A stretch of 64,000 bases of DNA. Source: Nocardioides pantholopis. GTDB taxonomy: Bacteria; Actinomycetota; Actinomycetes; Propionibacteriales; Nocardioidaceae. The position numbers and the translations under genes were made by a program. The DNA is taken from NCBI RefSeq assembly GCF_003710085.1, contig NZ_CP033324.1, forward strand, positions 3,535,501-3,599,500, written 5' to 3'. The notes under the pieces were generated by a model. That model was not told the DNA's origin and made no database searches. It was given only the letters and a program-made list of their open reading frames with translations. Below, piece by piece: positions 16,028 through 28,684 of the stretch; position 1 is the first letter of the stretch, and each line of letters starts with the position of its first letter.

Positions 16028-16887
16028 CCGAGCCCCCGGATCGCACGGGCGGGCGGGCGCCGGCCGGCGATCGTGTTGACCATGTCGACGGTCTGGCGGG
16101 TCTCGACGACCTCGTGCACCCGGTAGATCCGGGCGCCCGCCAGCGCGCACACGGCCGTGGCGGCGAGGGTGCCGGTGAGCCGGGACCCGACCGGCAGGTC
16201 CAGCGACTCCCCCACGAAGTCCTTGTTCGACAGCGAGACCAGCACCGGCCACCCGGTCGCGACCATCTCGCCGAGCCGCCGGGTCACCTCCAGGGAGTGG
16301 AAGGTGTTCTTCCCGAAGTCGTGCGCGGGGTCGATGACGATCGACTCCTTGCCGACCCCCGCGGCCAGGGCGCGCTCGGCGTACCCGACGGTGTCGTCGA
16401 TCGCGGCGCGCACCACGTCGTCGTACTCGACGCGGAACGGGCGGGTGCGCGGCGTCGCGCCGCCGGTGTGGGTGCACACGATCGCCGCGCCGTGGGCGGC
16501 GGCGACGTCGACCAGCTCGGGGTCGGCGCCGCCCCAGGCGTCGTTGAGGACGTCGGCCCCGGCGGCGCAGACCGCGTCGCCGACGCTGGCGCGCCAGGTG
16601 TCGACCGAGATCACCAGCCCGGGGTACGCCGCGCGCACCCGCGCCACGAAGTCGACGACGCGCGCCTTCTCCTCGGCCGGTCCGATCTCGGCTCCGGGGG
16701 CCGCCTTGATGCCGCCGATGTCGACGATCTCGGCGCCCTGCTCGACGACGGCGGCGACCCGCTCGAAGGCCTTGTCCTCGGCCCAGGTGGCGCCGCGGTC
16801 GTAGAAGGAGTCGGGGGTGCGGTTGACGATCGCCATCATCAGCGTGGCGTCGTCGTCGAACTCGTGCCGCCCCAGCCGCAGGCTCAC
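16024..16887 (-). CDS. folP2: Dihydropteroate synthase homologue, FolP2 type
   Basis: 287 residues with a pterin-binding TIM barrel: MMAIVNRTPDSFYDRG (residues about 17-32), GAEIVDIGGIKAAPGAEI, VISVDTWRASVGDAVCAAGADVLNDAWGG, and IDPAHDFGKNTFHSLEVTRRL. In active DHPS the first motif is N-V-T-P-D-S-F-S-D-G; here it reads N-R-T-P-D-S-F-Y-D-R, as in mycobacterial FolP2, which has been reported to lack DHPS activity. It sits directly after gpgS with a four-base overlap, the same order as Rv1208-Rv1207 in M. tuberculosis. That supports the FolP2 rather than FolP1 assignment and hints at a role unrelated to folate. Confidence 0.85.
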   Translation of the reverse strand: MSLRLGRHEFDDDATLMMAIVNRTPDSFYDRGATWAEDKAFERVAAVVEQGAEIVDIGGIKAAPGAEIGPAEEKARVVDFVARVRAAYPGLVISVDTWRASVGDAVCAAGADVLNDAWGGADPELVDVAAAHGAAIVCTHTGGATPRTRPFRVEYDDVVRAAIDDTVGYAERALAAGVGKESIVIDPAHDFGKNTFHSLEVTRRLGEMVATGWPVLVSLSNKDFVGESLDLPVGSRLTGTLAATAVCALAGARIYRVHEVVETRQTVDMVNTIAGRRPPARAIRGLG

Positions 16888-17810
16888 GAGGCGTCCGCCG
16901 AGGGGGCTGCGGACGCGGGGACCGAGACGGCCGGGGGCCGCTCGGTGACCGGCACCGGGCGCACCCGGGGGGTGAGGCCCTCGGCGAACTGGGTGAGCGC
17001 GATCGTGTCGGCGTGGTGGCTGTGCGCGGAGCGGGCCCAGCCCGCGGTGAGGACCTGGGTGGCCATCGCCCCGAGGTCGAGCAGCGGCTGGGAGGTGTGC
17101 GCGCGCCGGCCGAGGTCGACCTGGGCGATCGCGTCGAGGCCGTGCACCCGCCAGGTGTCGATGAGCGCTGTCAGCTCCACGGCGTACCCGGTCGGCACCG
17201 AGAGCGAGGCGAACCAGGAGCGGCGTACCGCCCACTCACCGGCGAGCGGCTGCACCAGCTCGGCCAGCGGCGGGTAGAGCAGCGCGAGCAGCGGCCGGGC
17301 GACGAGCTCGGTGACCCGGCCGCCCTCGAACGGCGACCCGTCGGCGCCGGGGCGCTCGTAGAAGCCCTTGACCAGCTGGACCTCGGGCCGGGTCAGCAGC
17401 GGGCCGAGCAGCCCGGGCACGAAGTGGGTGTCCCAGTCGGTGAGGTCGGCGTCCATGAACACGACGAGGTCGCCGCTGGTCACGAACAGCGACTTCCACA
17501 TCGCCTCGCCCTTGCCGGGGGTGCTGCCCAGGTCGGGCCGGATCTCGGCGGAGCGGTGGACGACGGCGCCGGCGCGGGTCGCCACGTCGTACGTCGCGTC
17601 GGTGCTGTCGGAGTCGATGACGACGATCTCGTCGACGAGCGCCACCGTGTCGACCAGGGCCTCGCGGACCCGGCCGACGACGTCGCCGACGGTCGCGGCC
17701 TCGTTGCGGGCGGGGACCACCAGGCTGACCCGCTGGTCGCCCTTGGCGGCGAGGAGCGCGGCCAGGGGCCAGTCGTCCCAGTGCCCGGTGTTGCGCTCGA
17801 ACCAGCTCAC
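16884..17810 (-). CDS. gpgS: Glucosyl-3-phosphoglycerate synthase
   Basis: 308 residues of the GT81 type. Motifs are VSLVVPARNEAATVGDVV (nucleotide binding), VDEIVVIDSDSTDATYDVA, GSTPGKGEAMWKSLFVTSGDLVVFMDADLTDWD with the DxD metal site, and the acceptor-binding VKGFYERPGADG. The enzyme joins UDP- or ADP-glucose to 3-phosphoglycerate, the first step of glucosylglycerate and methylglucose lipopolysaccharide synthesis, in the cytoplasm. The GTG start lies six bases behind a TAGGCT box. It leads an operon with folP2, a LigB-like gene and a RibD-like reductase. Confidence 0.9.
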   Translation of the reverse strand: MSWFERNTGHWDDWPLAALLAAKGDQRVSLVVPARNEAATVGDVVGRVREALVDTVALVDEIVVIDSDSTDATYDVATRAGAVVHRSAEIRPDLGSTPGKGEAMWKSLFVTSGDLVVFMDADLTDWDTHFVPGLLGPLLTRPEVQLVKGFYERPGADGSPFEGGRVTELVARPLLALLYPPLAELVQPLAGEWAVRRSWFASLSVPTGYAVELTALIDTWRVHGLDAIAQVDLGRRAHTSQPLLDLGAMATQVLTAGWARSAHSHHADTIALTQFAEGLTPRVRPVPVTERPPAVSVPASAAPSADAS

Positions 17811-17816
17811 CCGGCG

Positions 17817-17822
17817 AGCCTA
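17817..17822 (-). promoter_or_regulatory. -10-like box before gpgS
   Basis: Read on the minus strand it is TAGGCT, six bases from the GTG start; leaderless transcription is likely. Confidence 0.45.
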
Positions 17823-17846
17823 GCCACCGCCTGACGTTCCGGCCTG

Positions 17847-17951
17847 GTTGAGTCGGGACCTCTGCGCGTCGAGTCGGGACTTCTGACGTCGGACCTCCCG
17901 ATTCGACCGTCACAACCCCCGATTCGACCGTCACAACCCCCGATTCGACCC
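17847..17951. repeat. 21-base tandem repeat cluster between gpgS and galE
   Basis: CCCGATTCGACCGTCACAACC occurs at 17897-17917 and 17918-17938 with a partial third unit at 17939-17951. Two GAGTCGGGAC copies (17850-17859, 17871-17880) lie upstream in inverted orientation. The core is shared with the repeat array at 63807-63889. Confidence 0.85.
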
Positions 17952-18020
17952 GAGGCGTGGAACCGGCCTCCGGACCCACCGCTCGGCTAGGGTGAGCGAC
18001 CGATCGGAAGGGGTGGCCGG

Positions 18021-18998
18021 ATGACCTGGTTGGTGACCGGAGGGGCGGGCTACATCGGCTCGCACGTCGTGGCGGCGTTCCGCGAGGCCGGGATCGCGCC
18101 CGTGGTGGTGGACGACCTGTCCTCGGGGGTCGAGTCGTTCGTGCCCGAGGACGTGCCGTTCCTGCGCGCCAACCTCCTCGACACCGCCGCGCTCACGGCG
18201 TTCCTGCGCGAGTACGACGTCCGCGGCGTCGTGCACCTGGCCGGCTTCAAGTACGCCGGGGTCTCGGTCTCGCGGCCGCTGCACACCTGGGAGCAGAACG
18301 TCTCCGGCACCCTGAGCCTGCTGCGGGCGATGGAGGAGACCGGCGTGGACCGGATCGTGTTCTCCTCCAGCGCGGCCACCTACGGCACCCCCGACGTGGA
18401 CCTGGTCACCGAGACCACGCCCACCCACCCGGAGTCGCCGTACGGCGAGACGAAGCTGGTCGGCGAGTGGCTGCTCGCCGACGTCGAGCGGGCCTCCGGC
18501 CTGCGGCACACCTCGCTGCGCTACTTCAACGTGGTCGGCTCGGCCGCCCCGGAGCTCTACGACACCAGCCCGCACAACCTGTTCCCGCTGGTCTTCGACG
18601 CGCTGGTGCGCGGGGACACGCCCCGCATCAACGGCACCGACTACCCCACGCCGGACGGCACCTGCGTGCGCGACTACGTCCACGTCGCCGACCTGGCCCT
18701 GGCCCACGTCACCGCGGCCCGGCGGTTGGAGGCCGGCGACGCGCTGGAGCGGGTCTACAACCTCGGCAGCGGCGACGGCGTCTCGGTGCGCCAGATCATG
18801 GACACGATCCGCGAGGTGACCGGCATCGACTTCACCCCGACCGAGGCCGACCGGCGCCCCGGTGACCCGGCGCGGATCGTGGCCGACGGTCAGCTGGCCG
18901 CCCGCGACCTGGGCTGGGCGATGCGCCACGACCTGCGCCAGATGGTCGCGAGCGCGTGGGAGGCCCGGCAGGCCGCCGGCGAGGCCTACCCGTCCTGA
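18021..18998 (+). CDS. galE: UDP-glucose 4-epimerase
   Basis: 325 residues, an extended short-chain dehydrogenase. The NAD site is [11 protein letters not shown] (residues 6-16). FSSSAATYG carries the catalytic Ser and YGETK the Tyr/Lys pair. [25 protein letters not shown] and [13 protein letters not shown] are GalE signatures. It interconverts UDP-glucose and UDP-galactose in the cytoplasm, feeding cell-wall and exopolysaccharide assembly. A GGAAGGGG ribosome site precedes the ATG. It heads a run of nucleotide-sugar genes on the same strand. Confidence 0.93.
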   Translation: MTWLVTGGAGYIGSHVVAAFREAGIAPVVVDDLSSGVESFVPEDVPFLRANLLDTAALTAFLREYDVRGVVHLAGFKYAGVSVSRPLHTWEQNVSGTLSLLRAMEETGVDRIVFSSSAATYGTPDVDLVTETTPTHPESPYGETKLVGEWLLADVERASGLRHTSLRYFNVVGSAAPELYDTSPHNLFPLVFDALVRGDTPRINGTDYPTPDGTCVRDYVHVADLALAHVTAARRLEAGDALERVYNLGSGDGVSVRQIMDTIREVTGIDFTPTEADRRPGDPARIVADGQLAARDLGWAMRHDLRQMVASAWEARQAAGEAYPS

Positions 18999-19033
18999 CC
19001 GGCCGGGCCACCGGGAACCCGGTGCGCAGGTGG

Positions 19034-19039
19034 CACAAT
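19034..19039 (+). promoter_or_regulatory. -10-like box before gmd
   Basis: CACAAT lies eight bases before the ATG at 19048; no Shine-Dalgarno is seen. Confidence 0.35.
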
Positions 19040-19047
19040 CCCCACCC

Positions 19048-20028
19048 ATGCCCACCGCGCTGATCACCGGCATCACCGGCCAGGACGGCCTGTACCTCGC
19101 CGAGCTGCTCCTCGAGAAGGGGTACGCCGTGCACGGCGTGATCCGCGGGCAGAACAACCCCAAGCGCGAGCTGGTGGAGCGGCTGCTGCCGGACGTGCAC
19201 CTGCACAACGGCGACCTGACCGACATGTCCAGCCTGCTGCGCGCGCTGCGCGACTCCGACCCCGACGAGGTCTACAACCTCGGCGCGGTCTCGTTCGTGG
19301 CGTACTCCTGGGAGAACGCCCACCTCACCACCGACGTCACTGCCAAGGGCGTGCTGACGATGCTGGAGGCGGTCCGGCTGCACACCGGCGACGACCCCGG
19401 CCGGGTGCGCTTCTACCAGGCCTCGAGCTCGGAGATGTTCGGCAAGGTGCAGGAGACCCCGCAGCACGAGCGGACCCTGCTGTGGCCGCGCTCGCCGTAC
19501 GGCGTGAGCAAGGTCTTCGGCCACTACATGACGATCAACTACCGCGAGTCCTACGGCATGCACGCCTCCTCGGGGATCCTGTTCAACCACGAGTCGCCGC
19601 GGCGGGGCCCGGAGTTCGTGACCCGCAAGATCAGCCGCGCGGTGGCCCGGATCAGCCTGGGCCTGCAGGACGAGCTGGTGATGGGCAACCTGGACGCCGA
19701 GCGCGACTGGGGGTTCGCGGGCGACTACGTCGAGGCGATGTGGCTGATGCTGCAGCAGCCGCAGGGCGACGACTTCGTGATCGCCACCGGCCAGACCCAC
19801 TCGATCCGCGACTTCCTGGACCTGGCCTTCGGGCACGTCGGGATCGCGGACTGGACGCCGTACGTGCGCCAGGACCCGCAGTTCATGCGGCCGGCCGAGG
19901 TGGACCGGCTCGTCGGGGACGCCAGCAAGGCCCGGGAGGTGCTCGGCTGGAAGCCGCGGGTCTCCTTCCCCGAGCTGGTGGCGCTGATGGTCGACGCCGA
20001 CCTCGAGGCGACCCAGCAGGGCTGGTGA
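19048..20028 (+). CDS. gmd: GDP-mannose 4,6-dehydratase
   Basis: 326 residues. The GMD-type dinucleotide site [20 protein letters not shown] opens the protein. It is followed by [15 protein letters not shown], the catalytic [34 protein letters not shown] with the Tyr/Lys pair, and the GMD hallmark [19 protein letters not shown]. It converts GDP-D-mannose to GDP-4-keto-6-deoxymannose, the branch point to GDP-rhamnose, fucose and related sugars. It is slightly shorter than E. coli Gmd. A paralogue follows after a single base; no reductase gene is nearby. manA at 32.7 kb supplies mannose-6-phosphate. Confidence 0.92.
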   Translation: MPTALITGITGQDGLYLAELLLEKGYAVHGVIRGQNNPKRELVERLLPDVHLHNGDLTDMSSLLRALRDSDPDEVYNLGAVSFVAYSWENAHLTTDVTAKGVLTMLEAVRLHTGDDPGRVRFYQASSSEMFGKVQETPQHERTLLWPRSPYGVSKVFGHYMTINYRESYGMHASSGILFNHESPRRGPEFVTRKISRAVARISLGLQDELVMGNLDAERDWGFAGDYVEAMWLMLQQPQGDDFVIATGQTHSIRDFLDLAFGHVGIADWTPYVRQDPQFMRPAEVDRLVGDASKAREVLGWKPRVSFPELVALMVDADLEATQQGW

Positions 20029-20029
20029 G

Positions 20030-20986
20030 ATGACCCGCGTCTTCCTCACCGGGCTCAGCGGCCAGGACGGCAGCTACCTCGCCGAGCGCCTGGTCGCCGA
20101 GGGCGAGGACGTGCACGCGCTCGCGCACGCCGAGGAGCCGCTGCCGGCCGCCCCGGGCGTCACCGTCCACGTCGGCGACCTGACCGACGTCGCGGGCACC
20201 CGGGCGCTGCTGCTGGACCTGGCCCCGCAGCAGGTGCTCAACCTGGCGGCGGTCAGCTCGGTGGCCCGGTCCTGGTCCGAGCCCGACCTGGTCGCACGGG
20301 TCAACGGGGCGGGCGCGGCGGCGCTGCTGGAGTCCGCCTGGCAGGTCCAGGAGCGGTACGGCGAGCAGGTCCGGTTCGTGCAGGCCTCCAGCGCGGAGAT
20401 CTTCGGCCAGCCCGAGCGCTCCCCGCAGGACGAGACCACCCCGGTCCGCCCGGTGAACCCCTACGGCGCGGCCAAGGCGTACGCCCACCACCTGGTCGGC
20501 GTCTACCGCGGCCGCGGGCTGCACGCGACCAGCGCGATCCTCTACAACCACGAGTCGCCGCGCCGGCCGCCGGCGTTCGTGACTCGCAAGATCACCGCCG
20601 CCGTCGCCGCGATCGCCCGCGGCGGCCGCGAGCCGCTGGTGCTCGGCAACCTGGACGCGCGCCGGGACTGGGGCTGGGCGCCGGACTACGTCGACGCGCT
20701 GGTGCGCGCGGTCCGGGCCGAGCGGCCCGACGACTACGTGGTCGCGACCGGGGAGAGCCACGCCGTGCGCGACTTCGTGGCCGCGGCGTTCGCGCACGTC
20801 GGCATCGAGGACTGGGAGCGGTACGTCGAGGTCGACCCGGCCCTGGTGCGCCCCGTGGACGCCACCGAGCTGGTCGGCGACGCGACCCGGGCCCGGGAGC
20901 GGCTGGGGTGGCGGCCGACCGTGGGCTTCGCCGACCTGGTCGGGCGGATGGTCGAGGCCGACCTGGCGTCAGAGCGGGCGGGCTGA
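20030..20986 (+). CDS. GDP-mannose 4,6-dehydratase paralogue
   Basis: 318 residues and clearly homologous to the preceding protein. TGLSGQDGSYLAERLV, HVGDLTDVAGTRALL, VQASSAEIFGQPERSPQDE, NPYGAAKAYAHHLVGVYRGRG and LYNHESPRRPPAFVTRKI align motif by motif. It has the GMD loop and hallmark rather than the features of the shorter reductases (Rmd, Fcl). It is therefore either a second dehydratase, a heteromer partner, or a variant that has taken over the next step. The ATG follows the gmd stop after one base, so the two are cotranslated. Its stop lies inside a terminator hairpin shared with rmlA. Confidence 0.75.
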   Translation: MTRVFLTGLSGQDGSYLAERLVAEGEDVHALAHAEEPLPAAPGVTVHVGDLTDVAGTRALLLDLAPQQVLNLAAVSSVARSWSEPDLVARVNGAGAAALLESAWQVQERYGEQVRFVQASSAEIFGQPERSPQDETTPVRPVNPYGAAKAYAHHLVGVYRGRGLHATSAILYNHESPRRPPAFVTRKITAAVAAIARGGREPLVLGNLDARRDWGWAPDYVDALVRAVRAERPDDYVVATGESHAVRDFVAAAFAHVGIEDWERYVEVDPALVRPVDATELVGDATRARERLGWRPTVGFADLVGRMVEADLASERAG

Positions 20987-21000
20987 GCCGGGCTCAGCCC
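20980..21000. terminator. Bidirectional hairpin between convergent gmd-paralogue and rmlA
   Basis: Perfect 9-base stem (20980-20988 with 20992-21000) and 3-base loop; it contains the stop codons of both converging genes. Confidence 0.65.
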
Positions 21001-21872
21001 GGGATCGGCCCTTCCTGGAGGAGCTCCATCAGGTAGCGGCCGTAGCCGCTCTTCATCAGCTTCGAGGCGCGCTGCTCGAGGCCGGCGTCGTCGATGAAGC
21101 CGAGCCGCCAGGCGATCTCCTCGGGCGCGCCCACCTTCAGGCCCTGCCGGTGCTCGAGGGCGCGGACGAAGTTGCTGGCCTCGTTGAGGTCGTCGAACGT
21201 CCCGGTGTCGAGCCAGGCGGACCCGCGCGGCATCACCTCGACGTGCAGCTGGCCGGCCTCGAGGTAGCGCCGGTTGAGGTCGGTGATCTCGAGCTCGCCG
21301 CGGGCCGACGGCTTGAGCTCCTTGGCCATGCCGACGACCTGGTTGTCGTAGAAGTACAGCCCGGGCACTGCGTAGTTGCTCTTCGGGACGGCCGGCTTCT
21401 CCTCCAGGGAGATGGCGCGGAACTGCTCGTCGAACTCGACGACGCCGTACGCAGTGGGGTCGGAGACGCGGTAGCCGAAGACCGCCGCCCCCTCGATCGA
21501 CTCGAACCGGCTCAGCTGGGTGCCGAGACCCTCGCCGTAGAAGAGGTTGTCGCCGAGGACCAGCGCGGAGGTGTCGGAGCCGATGTGCTCCTCGCCGATG
21601 AGGAACGCCTGGGCCAGGCCGTCGGGGCTGGGCTGCTGGGCGTAGGTGAGGTTGATGCCGAACTGGCTGCCGTCGCCGAGCAGCCGCTCGAACAGCGGCG
21701 CCTCGTGGGGAGTGGTGATCACGAGGATGTCGCGGATGCCCGACAGCATCAGCGTGGAGAGCGGGTAGTAGATCATCGGCTTGTCGTAGACCGGGACCAG
21801 CTGCTTGCTCATGCCGAGGGTGATCGGGTGCAGCCGGGAGCCGGTACCGCCGGCCAGGATGATTCCGCGCAT
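20994..21872 (-). CDS. rmlA: Glucose-1-phosphate thymidylyltransferase
   Basis: 292 residues, the normal RmlA length. The signature [33 protein letters not shown] is at residues 5-37, followed by [29 protein letters not shown] and YGVVEFDE...[23 protein letters not shown]. It makes dTDP-glucose from dTTP and glucose-1-phosphate, the first step of dTDP-L-rhamnose synthesis. It is on the opposite strand to rmlB and the rmlC-rmlD fusion but completes the pathway with them. The ATG lies seven bases behind a TAGGGT box. Confidence 0.95.
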   Translation of the reverse strand: MRGIILAGGTGSRLHPITLGMSKQLVPVYDKPMIYYPLSTLMLSGIRDILVITTPHEAPLFERLLGDGSQFGINLTYAQQPSPDGLAQAFLIGEEHIGSDTSALVLGDNLFYGEGLGTQLSRFESIEGAAVFGYRVSDPTAYGVVEFDEQFRAISLEEKPAVPKSNYAVPGLYFYDNQVVGMAKELKPSARGELEITDLNRRYLEAGQLHVEVMPRGSAWLDTGTFDDLNEASNFVRALEHRQGLKVGAPEEIAWRLGFIDDAGLEQRASKLMKSGYGRYLMELLQEGPIPG

Positions 21873-21879
21873 GGTGGGG

Positions 21880-21885
21880 ACCCTA
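21880..21885 (-). promoter_or_regulatory. -10-like box before rmlA
   Basis: TAGGGT on the minus strand, seven bases from the ATG. Confidence 0.45.
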
Positions 21886-22052
21886 ACGAAGCGGGCTCGG
21901 CCACCCCCCGGTACGCCGGCGATTGGACGTAGATCACACCGCCCGGGGCGGGGCCACGGCGAGAAACGGTGATGAGCTCCCCCGACGCGCTGGCTACGGT
22001 GGATCTCCAGGCCGGTCCAGTGCCGGCCCGGCGCGGAGATCGGAGGCCACCG

Positions 22053-22913
22053 ATGACCGAGGACGTGCTGGTGCTGGGCGCGACCGGGCTGGTGGGCCAG
22101 GGCGTGGTGCGTCAGCTGGTCGCGGACGGCCGGTCGGTGCTCGCCGCGTCGCGCCGGGCTGTTCCCGCGAACGCCCCGCCCGGGGTGCGGTGGATCCGCT
22201 CCGACGCGACGATCCCCGGCGACGTGGCGGCCCTGCCGGCCTGCTCCCAGGCGATCTCGACACTGCCGATCGAGCTCACCGCCGACCTCGCCCCCCGCCT
22301 GCAGGCCCAGGGCCTGGAGCGGCTGGTGGCGGTCTCGTCCGCGCACGCAGGCGCCCACGCGGAGGACCCGACCGAGCGCGCGCTGGCCGACCGGTCGCTG
22401 GACGCCGAGGATCGAACGCTGGCGCTGGCGCTCGCGGCCACCGTCCTGAGACCGACACTGGTCTACGGCGACCGCGGCGACACCGAGGTCGGGCGCATCG
22501 CCGAGCAGCTGCAGCGGCTGCGGTTCTTCCCGCTGGTCGGCGGCGGCCGCGGGCTGCGCCAGCCAGTGCACGCCGACGACGTGGCCACGGCCGCCGTCCG
22601 CGCCCTGTCGGCGCCCGCGACCGCCGGCAACCGGTACGACGTCGCCGGGGGCGAGGCGCTGACCGTGCGGGAGATGGTCGCGCGGATCGGTGCGGCGAAC
22701 GGCGTCAGGCCGGTCTTCGTCCCGGTGCCGCTGGGGCCCGGGCGGCGCGCGATGGGCGCCCTGGGCCGGATGCCCGGGTGGCAGTCGGCCAGCCCGGACG
22801 CCCTGCACCGGACGGACCGCGACCTCACCGTCGACAACGCCCGCGCCGGCCTCGACCTCGGGTTCCAACCGCGTCCGTTCGAGCCGCCCGACTACCGAGC
22901 GTCGGTCGAATAA
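22053..22913 (+). CDS. NAD(P)-binding atypical SDR / NmrA-like protein
   Basis: 286 residues. The Rossmann glycine motif [21 protein letters not shown] is at residues 6-26, and [34 protein letters not shown] and [21 protein letters not shown] match the atypical, NDUFA9/NmrA-like branch of short-chain dehydrogenases. The Tyr/Lys catalytic pair is not evident, so a binding or sensing role is as likely as catalysis. The ATG at 22053 is supported by GGAGG at 22042-22046; an upstream in-frame ATG at 21969 lacks this. It is divergent from rmlA and upstream of the sugar transferase. Confidence 0.65.
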   Translation: MTEDVLVLGATGLVGQGVVRQLVADGRSVLAASRRAVPANAPPGVRWIRSDATIPGDVAALPACSQAISTLPIELTADLAPRLQAQGLERLVAVSSAHAGAHAEDPTERALADRSLDAEDRTLALALAATVLRPTLVYGDRGDTEVGRIAEQLQRLRFFPLVGGGRGLRQPVHADDVATAAVRALSAPATAGNRYDVAGGEALTVREMVARIGAANGVRPVFVPVPLGPGRRAMGALGRMPGWQSASPDALHRTDRDLTVDNARAGLDLGFQPRPFEPPDYRASVE

Positions 22914-27075
<4,162 letters not shown>

Positions 27076-27079
<4 letters not shown>

Positions 27080-27108
27080 GCCCCGGCCTGGGTGAACCCC
27101 GGGCTCAG
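27076..27108. terminator. Hairpin between convergent rmlCD and DUF2516 genes
   Basis: Arms CTGAGCCC (27076-27083) and GGGCTCAG (27101-27108) pair perfectly, with partial pairing inside; the stem includes the end of rmlCD and of the opposite gene. Confidence 0.5.
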
Positions 27109-27389
27109 CGGCGGCGCAGGCCGCTGAGCGCGGGGCGCACGTCGGCGAGGAACACCAGCGACGCGATCACGAACGCCAGGCTGATGAAGAACGGCAGCAG
27201 CGGGACGAACGCGAAGAGCACCGCGAGCCCGAGCACGATGGTCCAGCCCTGCTTGGTCCACTTCCCGGCGGCGTTGTAGGCCTCGGCCGGGTAGGTCAGG
27301 CTGGTCACGAACGCGAACAGCGCGACGGCAATCAGCGCGAACCGCAGCAGCAGGGCGACGAGCCCCTCGATCGCGAACACCTCGTTCAT
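27105..27389 (-). CDS. DUF2516 family small membrane protein
   Basis: 94 residues with about three hydrophobic helices (LVALLLRFALIAVALFAFVTSL, GWTIVLGLAVLFAFVPLLPF, ISLAFVIASLVFL) and a cytoplasmic loop YPAEAYNAAGKWTKQGW typical of DUF2516. Function unknown. In mycobacteria the corresponding gene follows the HBHA gene and its XRE-family neighbour; the same order is seen here (XRE at 28.3 kb, HBHA-like at 27.6 kb, this gene), so it belongs to a conserved locus. The ATG is six bases behind a TAGGGT box, suggesting separate leaderless transcription. Confidence 0.8.
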   Translation of the reverse strand: MNEVFAIEGLVALLLRFALIAVALFAFVTSLTYPAEAYNAAGKWTKQGWTIVLGLAVLFAFVPLLPFFISLAFVIASLVFLADVRPALSGLRRR

Positions 27390-27395
27390 GCCACC

Positions 27396-27401
27396 ACCCT
27401 A
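27396..27401 (-). promoter_or_regulatory. -10-like box before the DUF2516 gene
   Basis: TAGGGT on the minus strand, six bases from the ATG at 27389. Confidence 0.45.
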
Positions 27402-27437
27402 CCGCCGCCCGCACCGGGGCGATCGTGTTGAACCGCT

Positions 27438-27539
27438 GGTCGAGCCGGGAGGCGCGCCAGCGCCGACCGTGTCGAGACCCGCCGTCGTCCCGGAGATCTC
27501 GACACGCCCTCGCCCAGGGGCTCGGGCGGCTCGATCACC
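27438..27539. repeat. Pair of dispersed palindromic repeats (intergenic)
   Basis: The first element, 27438-27479, is a 42-base GGTCGAGCCG...CGTGTCGAGACC copy, the same family as at 15786 and 31103. The second, about 27491-27539, is GAGATCTCGACACGCCCTCG... and matches, in inverted orientation, the element at 63697-63742. The remaining bases to 27565 hold only a short duplicate of GAGGCTCGATCACC. Confidence 0.8.
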
Positions 27540-27565
27540 AGAGGGAGGCTCGATCACCGGACCGT

Positions 27566-28243
27566 TCAGTCGCCGACCTTGGCGGCGGCGTCGCCGACGG
27601 CCTTGGTGGCCGAGGAGGCGGTCTTCTTCGCGGCGGTGGCGGTCGCCTTGGCGCTGCTCTTGGGGGCCGTCGACTTCTTCGCCGCGGTCTTCTTGGCAGT
27701 GGCGGCCGTCTTCTTCGCGGTCGACGTGGTCTTCTTCGCGGTCGACTTCGCGGCCTTGGTCGACTGGGTCCGCGTGGTCTTCGCCTTGGCCGTGGTGGTC
27801 TTCGCGGAGCTCACGGCCTCCTGCGTGGACTGCTGGCGGCTGATCCGCGCCACCAGGTCCTGGCCGCGCTTGGCCAGCTCGCCGTACGTCGTGGCGGCGG
27901 TGGTGACGTTCTCGTCGACGAGGCCCTGGACCCGGCTCGGCAGCGAGCGGGCCTCGGCCTGGAGCTCGGCGACCCGGGCCTCGATGGCGGCGCGGCCGGC
28001 CTTGGCGTCCGCGGAGAGCGCGTCGACGCGTCCGCCGACGGTGGCCACGGCGGTGGCGGCCTGCTCGCGCAGGGCCTTGGGCTCCAGCTCGATGGAGGTG
28101 ACGGTCTTCTGCACGCCGGCGATGCGCTTCTGCACGTCGGCGACGTACTCGCGGACGGTCGCGACGGCGAGGTCGGCCACGCCGGCGCCGGCGTAGAGCG
28201 TGCGGGTCGCCTCGGTCTTGAGGTCGAGCTTGGTCTTGGCCAT
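27566..28243 (-). CDS. Heparin-binding haemagglutinin (HBHA)-like protein
   Basis: 225 residues without signal peptide. The N-terminal part (residues 1 to about 145) is a predicted coiled coil beginning LDLKTEATRTLYAGAGVADLAVATVREYVADVQKRI. The C-terminal part (from about 150) is a Lys/Ala/Thr-rich tail with repeated STAKKTTSTAKKTAATAKKTAAKK units. This matches mycobacterial HBHA, an adhesin that binds heparan sulfate through its methylated lysine tail and also links to lipid bodies. An AAGGAG ribosome site precedes the ATG. Location with XRE and DUF2516 neighbours supports orthology to the Rv0475 locus. In a soil actinobacterium an adhesion or DNA-binding role is equally possible. Confidence 0.75.
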   Translation of the reverse strand: MAKTKLDLKTEATRTLYAGAGVADLAVATVREYVADVQKRIAGVQKTVTSIELEPKALREQAATAVATVGGRVDALSADAKAGRAAIEARVAELQAEARSLPSRVQGLVDENVTTAATTYGELAKRGQDLVARISRQQSTQEAVSSAKTTTAKAKTTRTQSTKAAKSTAKKTTSTAKKTAATAKKTAAKKSTAPKSSAKATATAAKKTASSATKAVGDAAAKVGD

Positions 28244-28290
28244 GGAGATCTCCTTGCGGTCGTGGCCCGGACGGACCGGGCCTGCGGGGT

Positions 28291-28674
28291 TCAGCTGTCG
28301 TCGGGCTGCGTCTCGGCAGCCGCGTTGAGCGCGAGGAACGACGCGTAGACGTCGAGCAGGGACTGCTTCTGACGCTCCGTCAGTCCGACGTCGCGGAGGA
28401 TGGCCAGCTCCACGGAGCTGTCGGTCCCCTCGGTCGGACTGACGATCCCCGCCCGGATGTACAGCTGCTCGGCAGAGATCCGCAGTGCCTTCGCGATCTG
28501 CTGGAGCACCTCGGCCGAGGGCTTGCGGAGACCGCGCTCGATCTGGCTCAGGTACGGGTTGGAGACGCCGGCCTGCTCGGCGAGCTGACGCAGCGAGAGC
28601 TGCGCGGAGGTGCGCTGCTCTCGCAGGTAGTCGCCCAGCGACTCGACGGTCTTGCCAACCTTGCCCATAGCCAC
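28291..28674 (-). CDS. XRE-family helix-turn-helix regulator
   Basis: 127 residues. The HTH spans about residues 13-70 (LGDYLREQRTSAQLSLRQLAEQAGVSNPYLSQIERGLRKPSAEVLQQIAKALRIS), with the NPYLSQIERG recognition segment typical of the Rv0474-type family. The acidic C-terminal part (ELAILRDVGLTERQKQSLLDVYASF) is conserved with it. The likely start is the GTG at 28674 or the ATG two codons on. A cluster of palindromes lies immediately upstream, fitting autoregulation. It is adjacent to the HBHA-like gene, which it may also control. Confidence 0.85.
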   Translation of the reverse strand: MAMGKVGKTVESLGDYLREQRTSAQLSLRQLAEQAGVSNPYLSQIERGLRKPSAEVLQQIAKALRISAEQLYIRAGIVSPTEGTDSSVELAILRDVGLTERQKQSLLDVYASFLALNAAAETQPDDS

Positions 28675-28684
28675 GGGTCCACCG

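Noticed and set aside
17847..17951. Possible CRISPR array (also considered at 63807-63889)
   Set aside because: Units are 21 bases with no unique spacers between them, only two to four copies, and no cas genes nearby.
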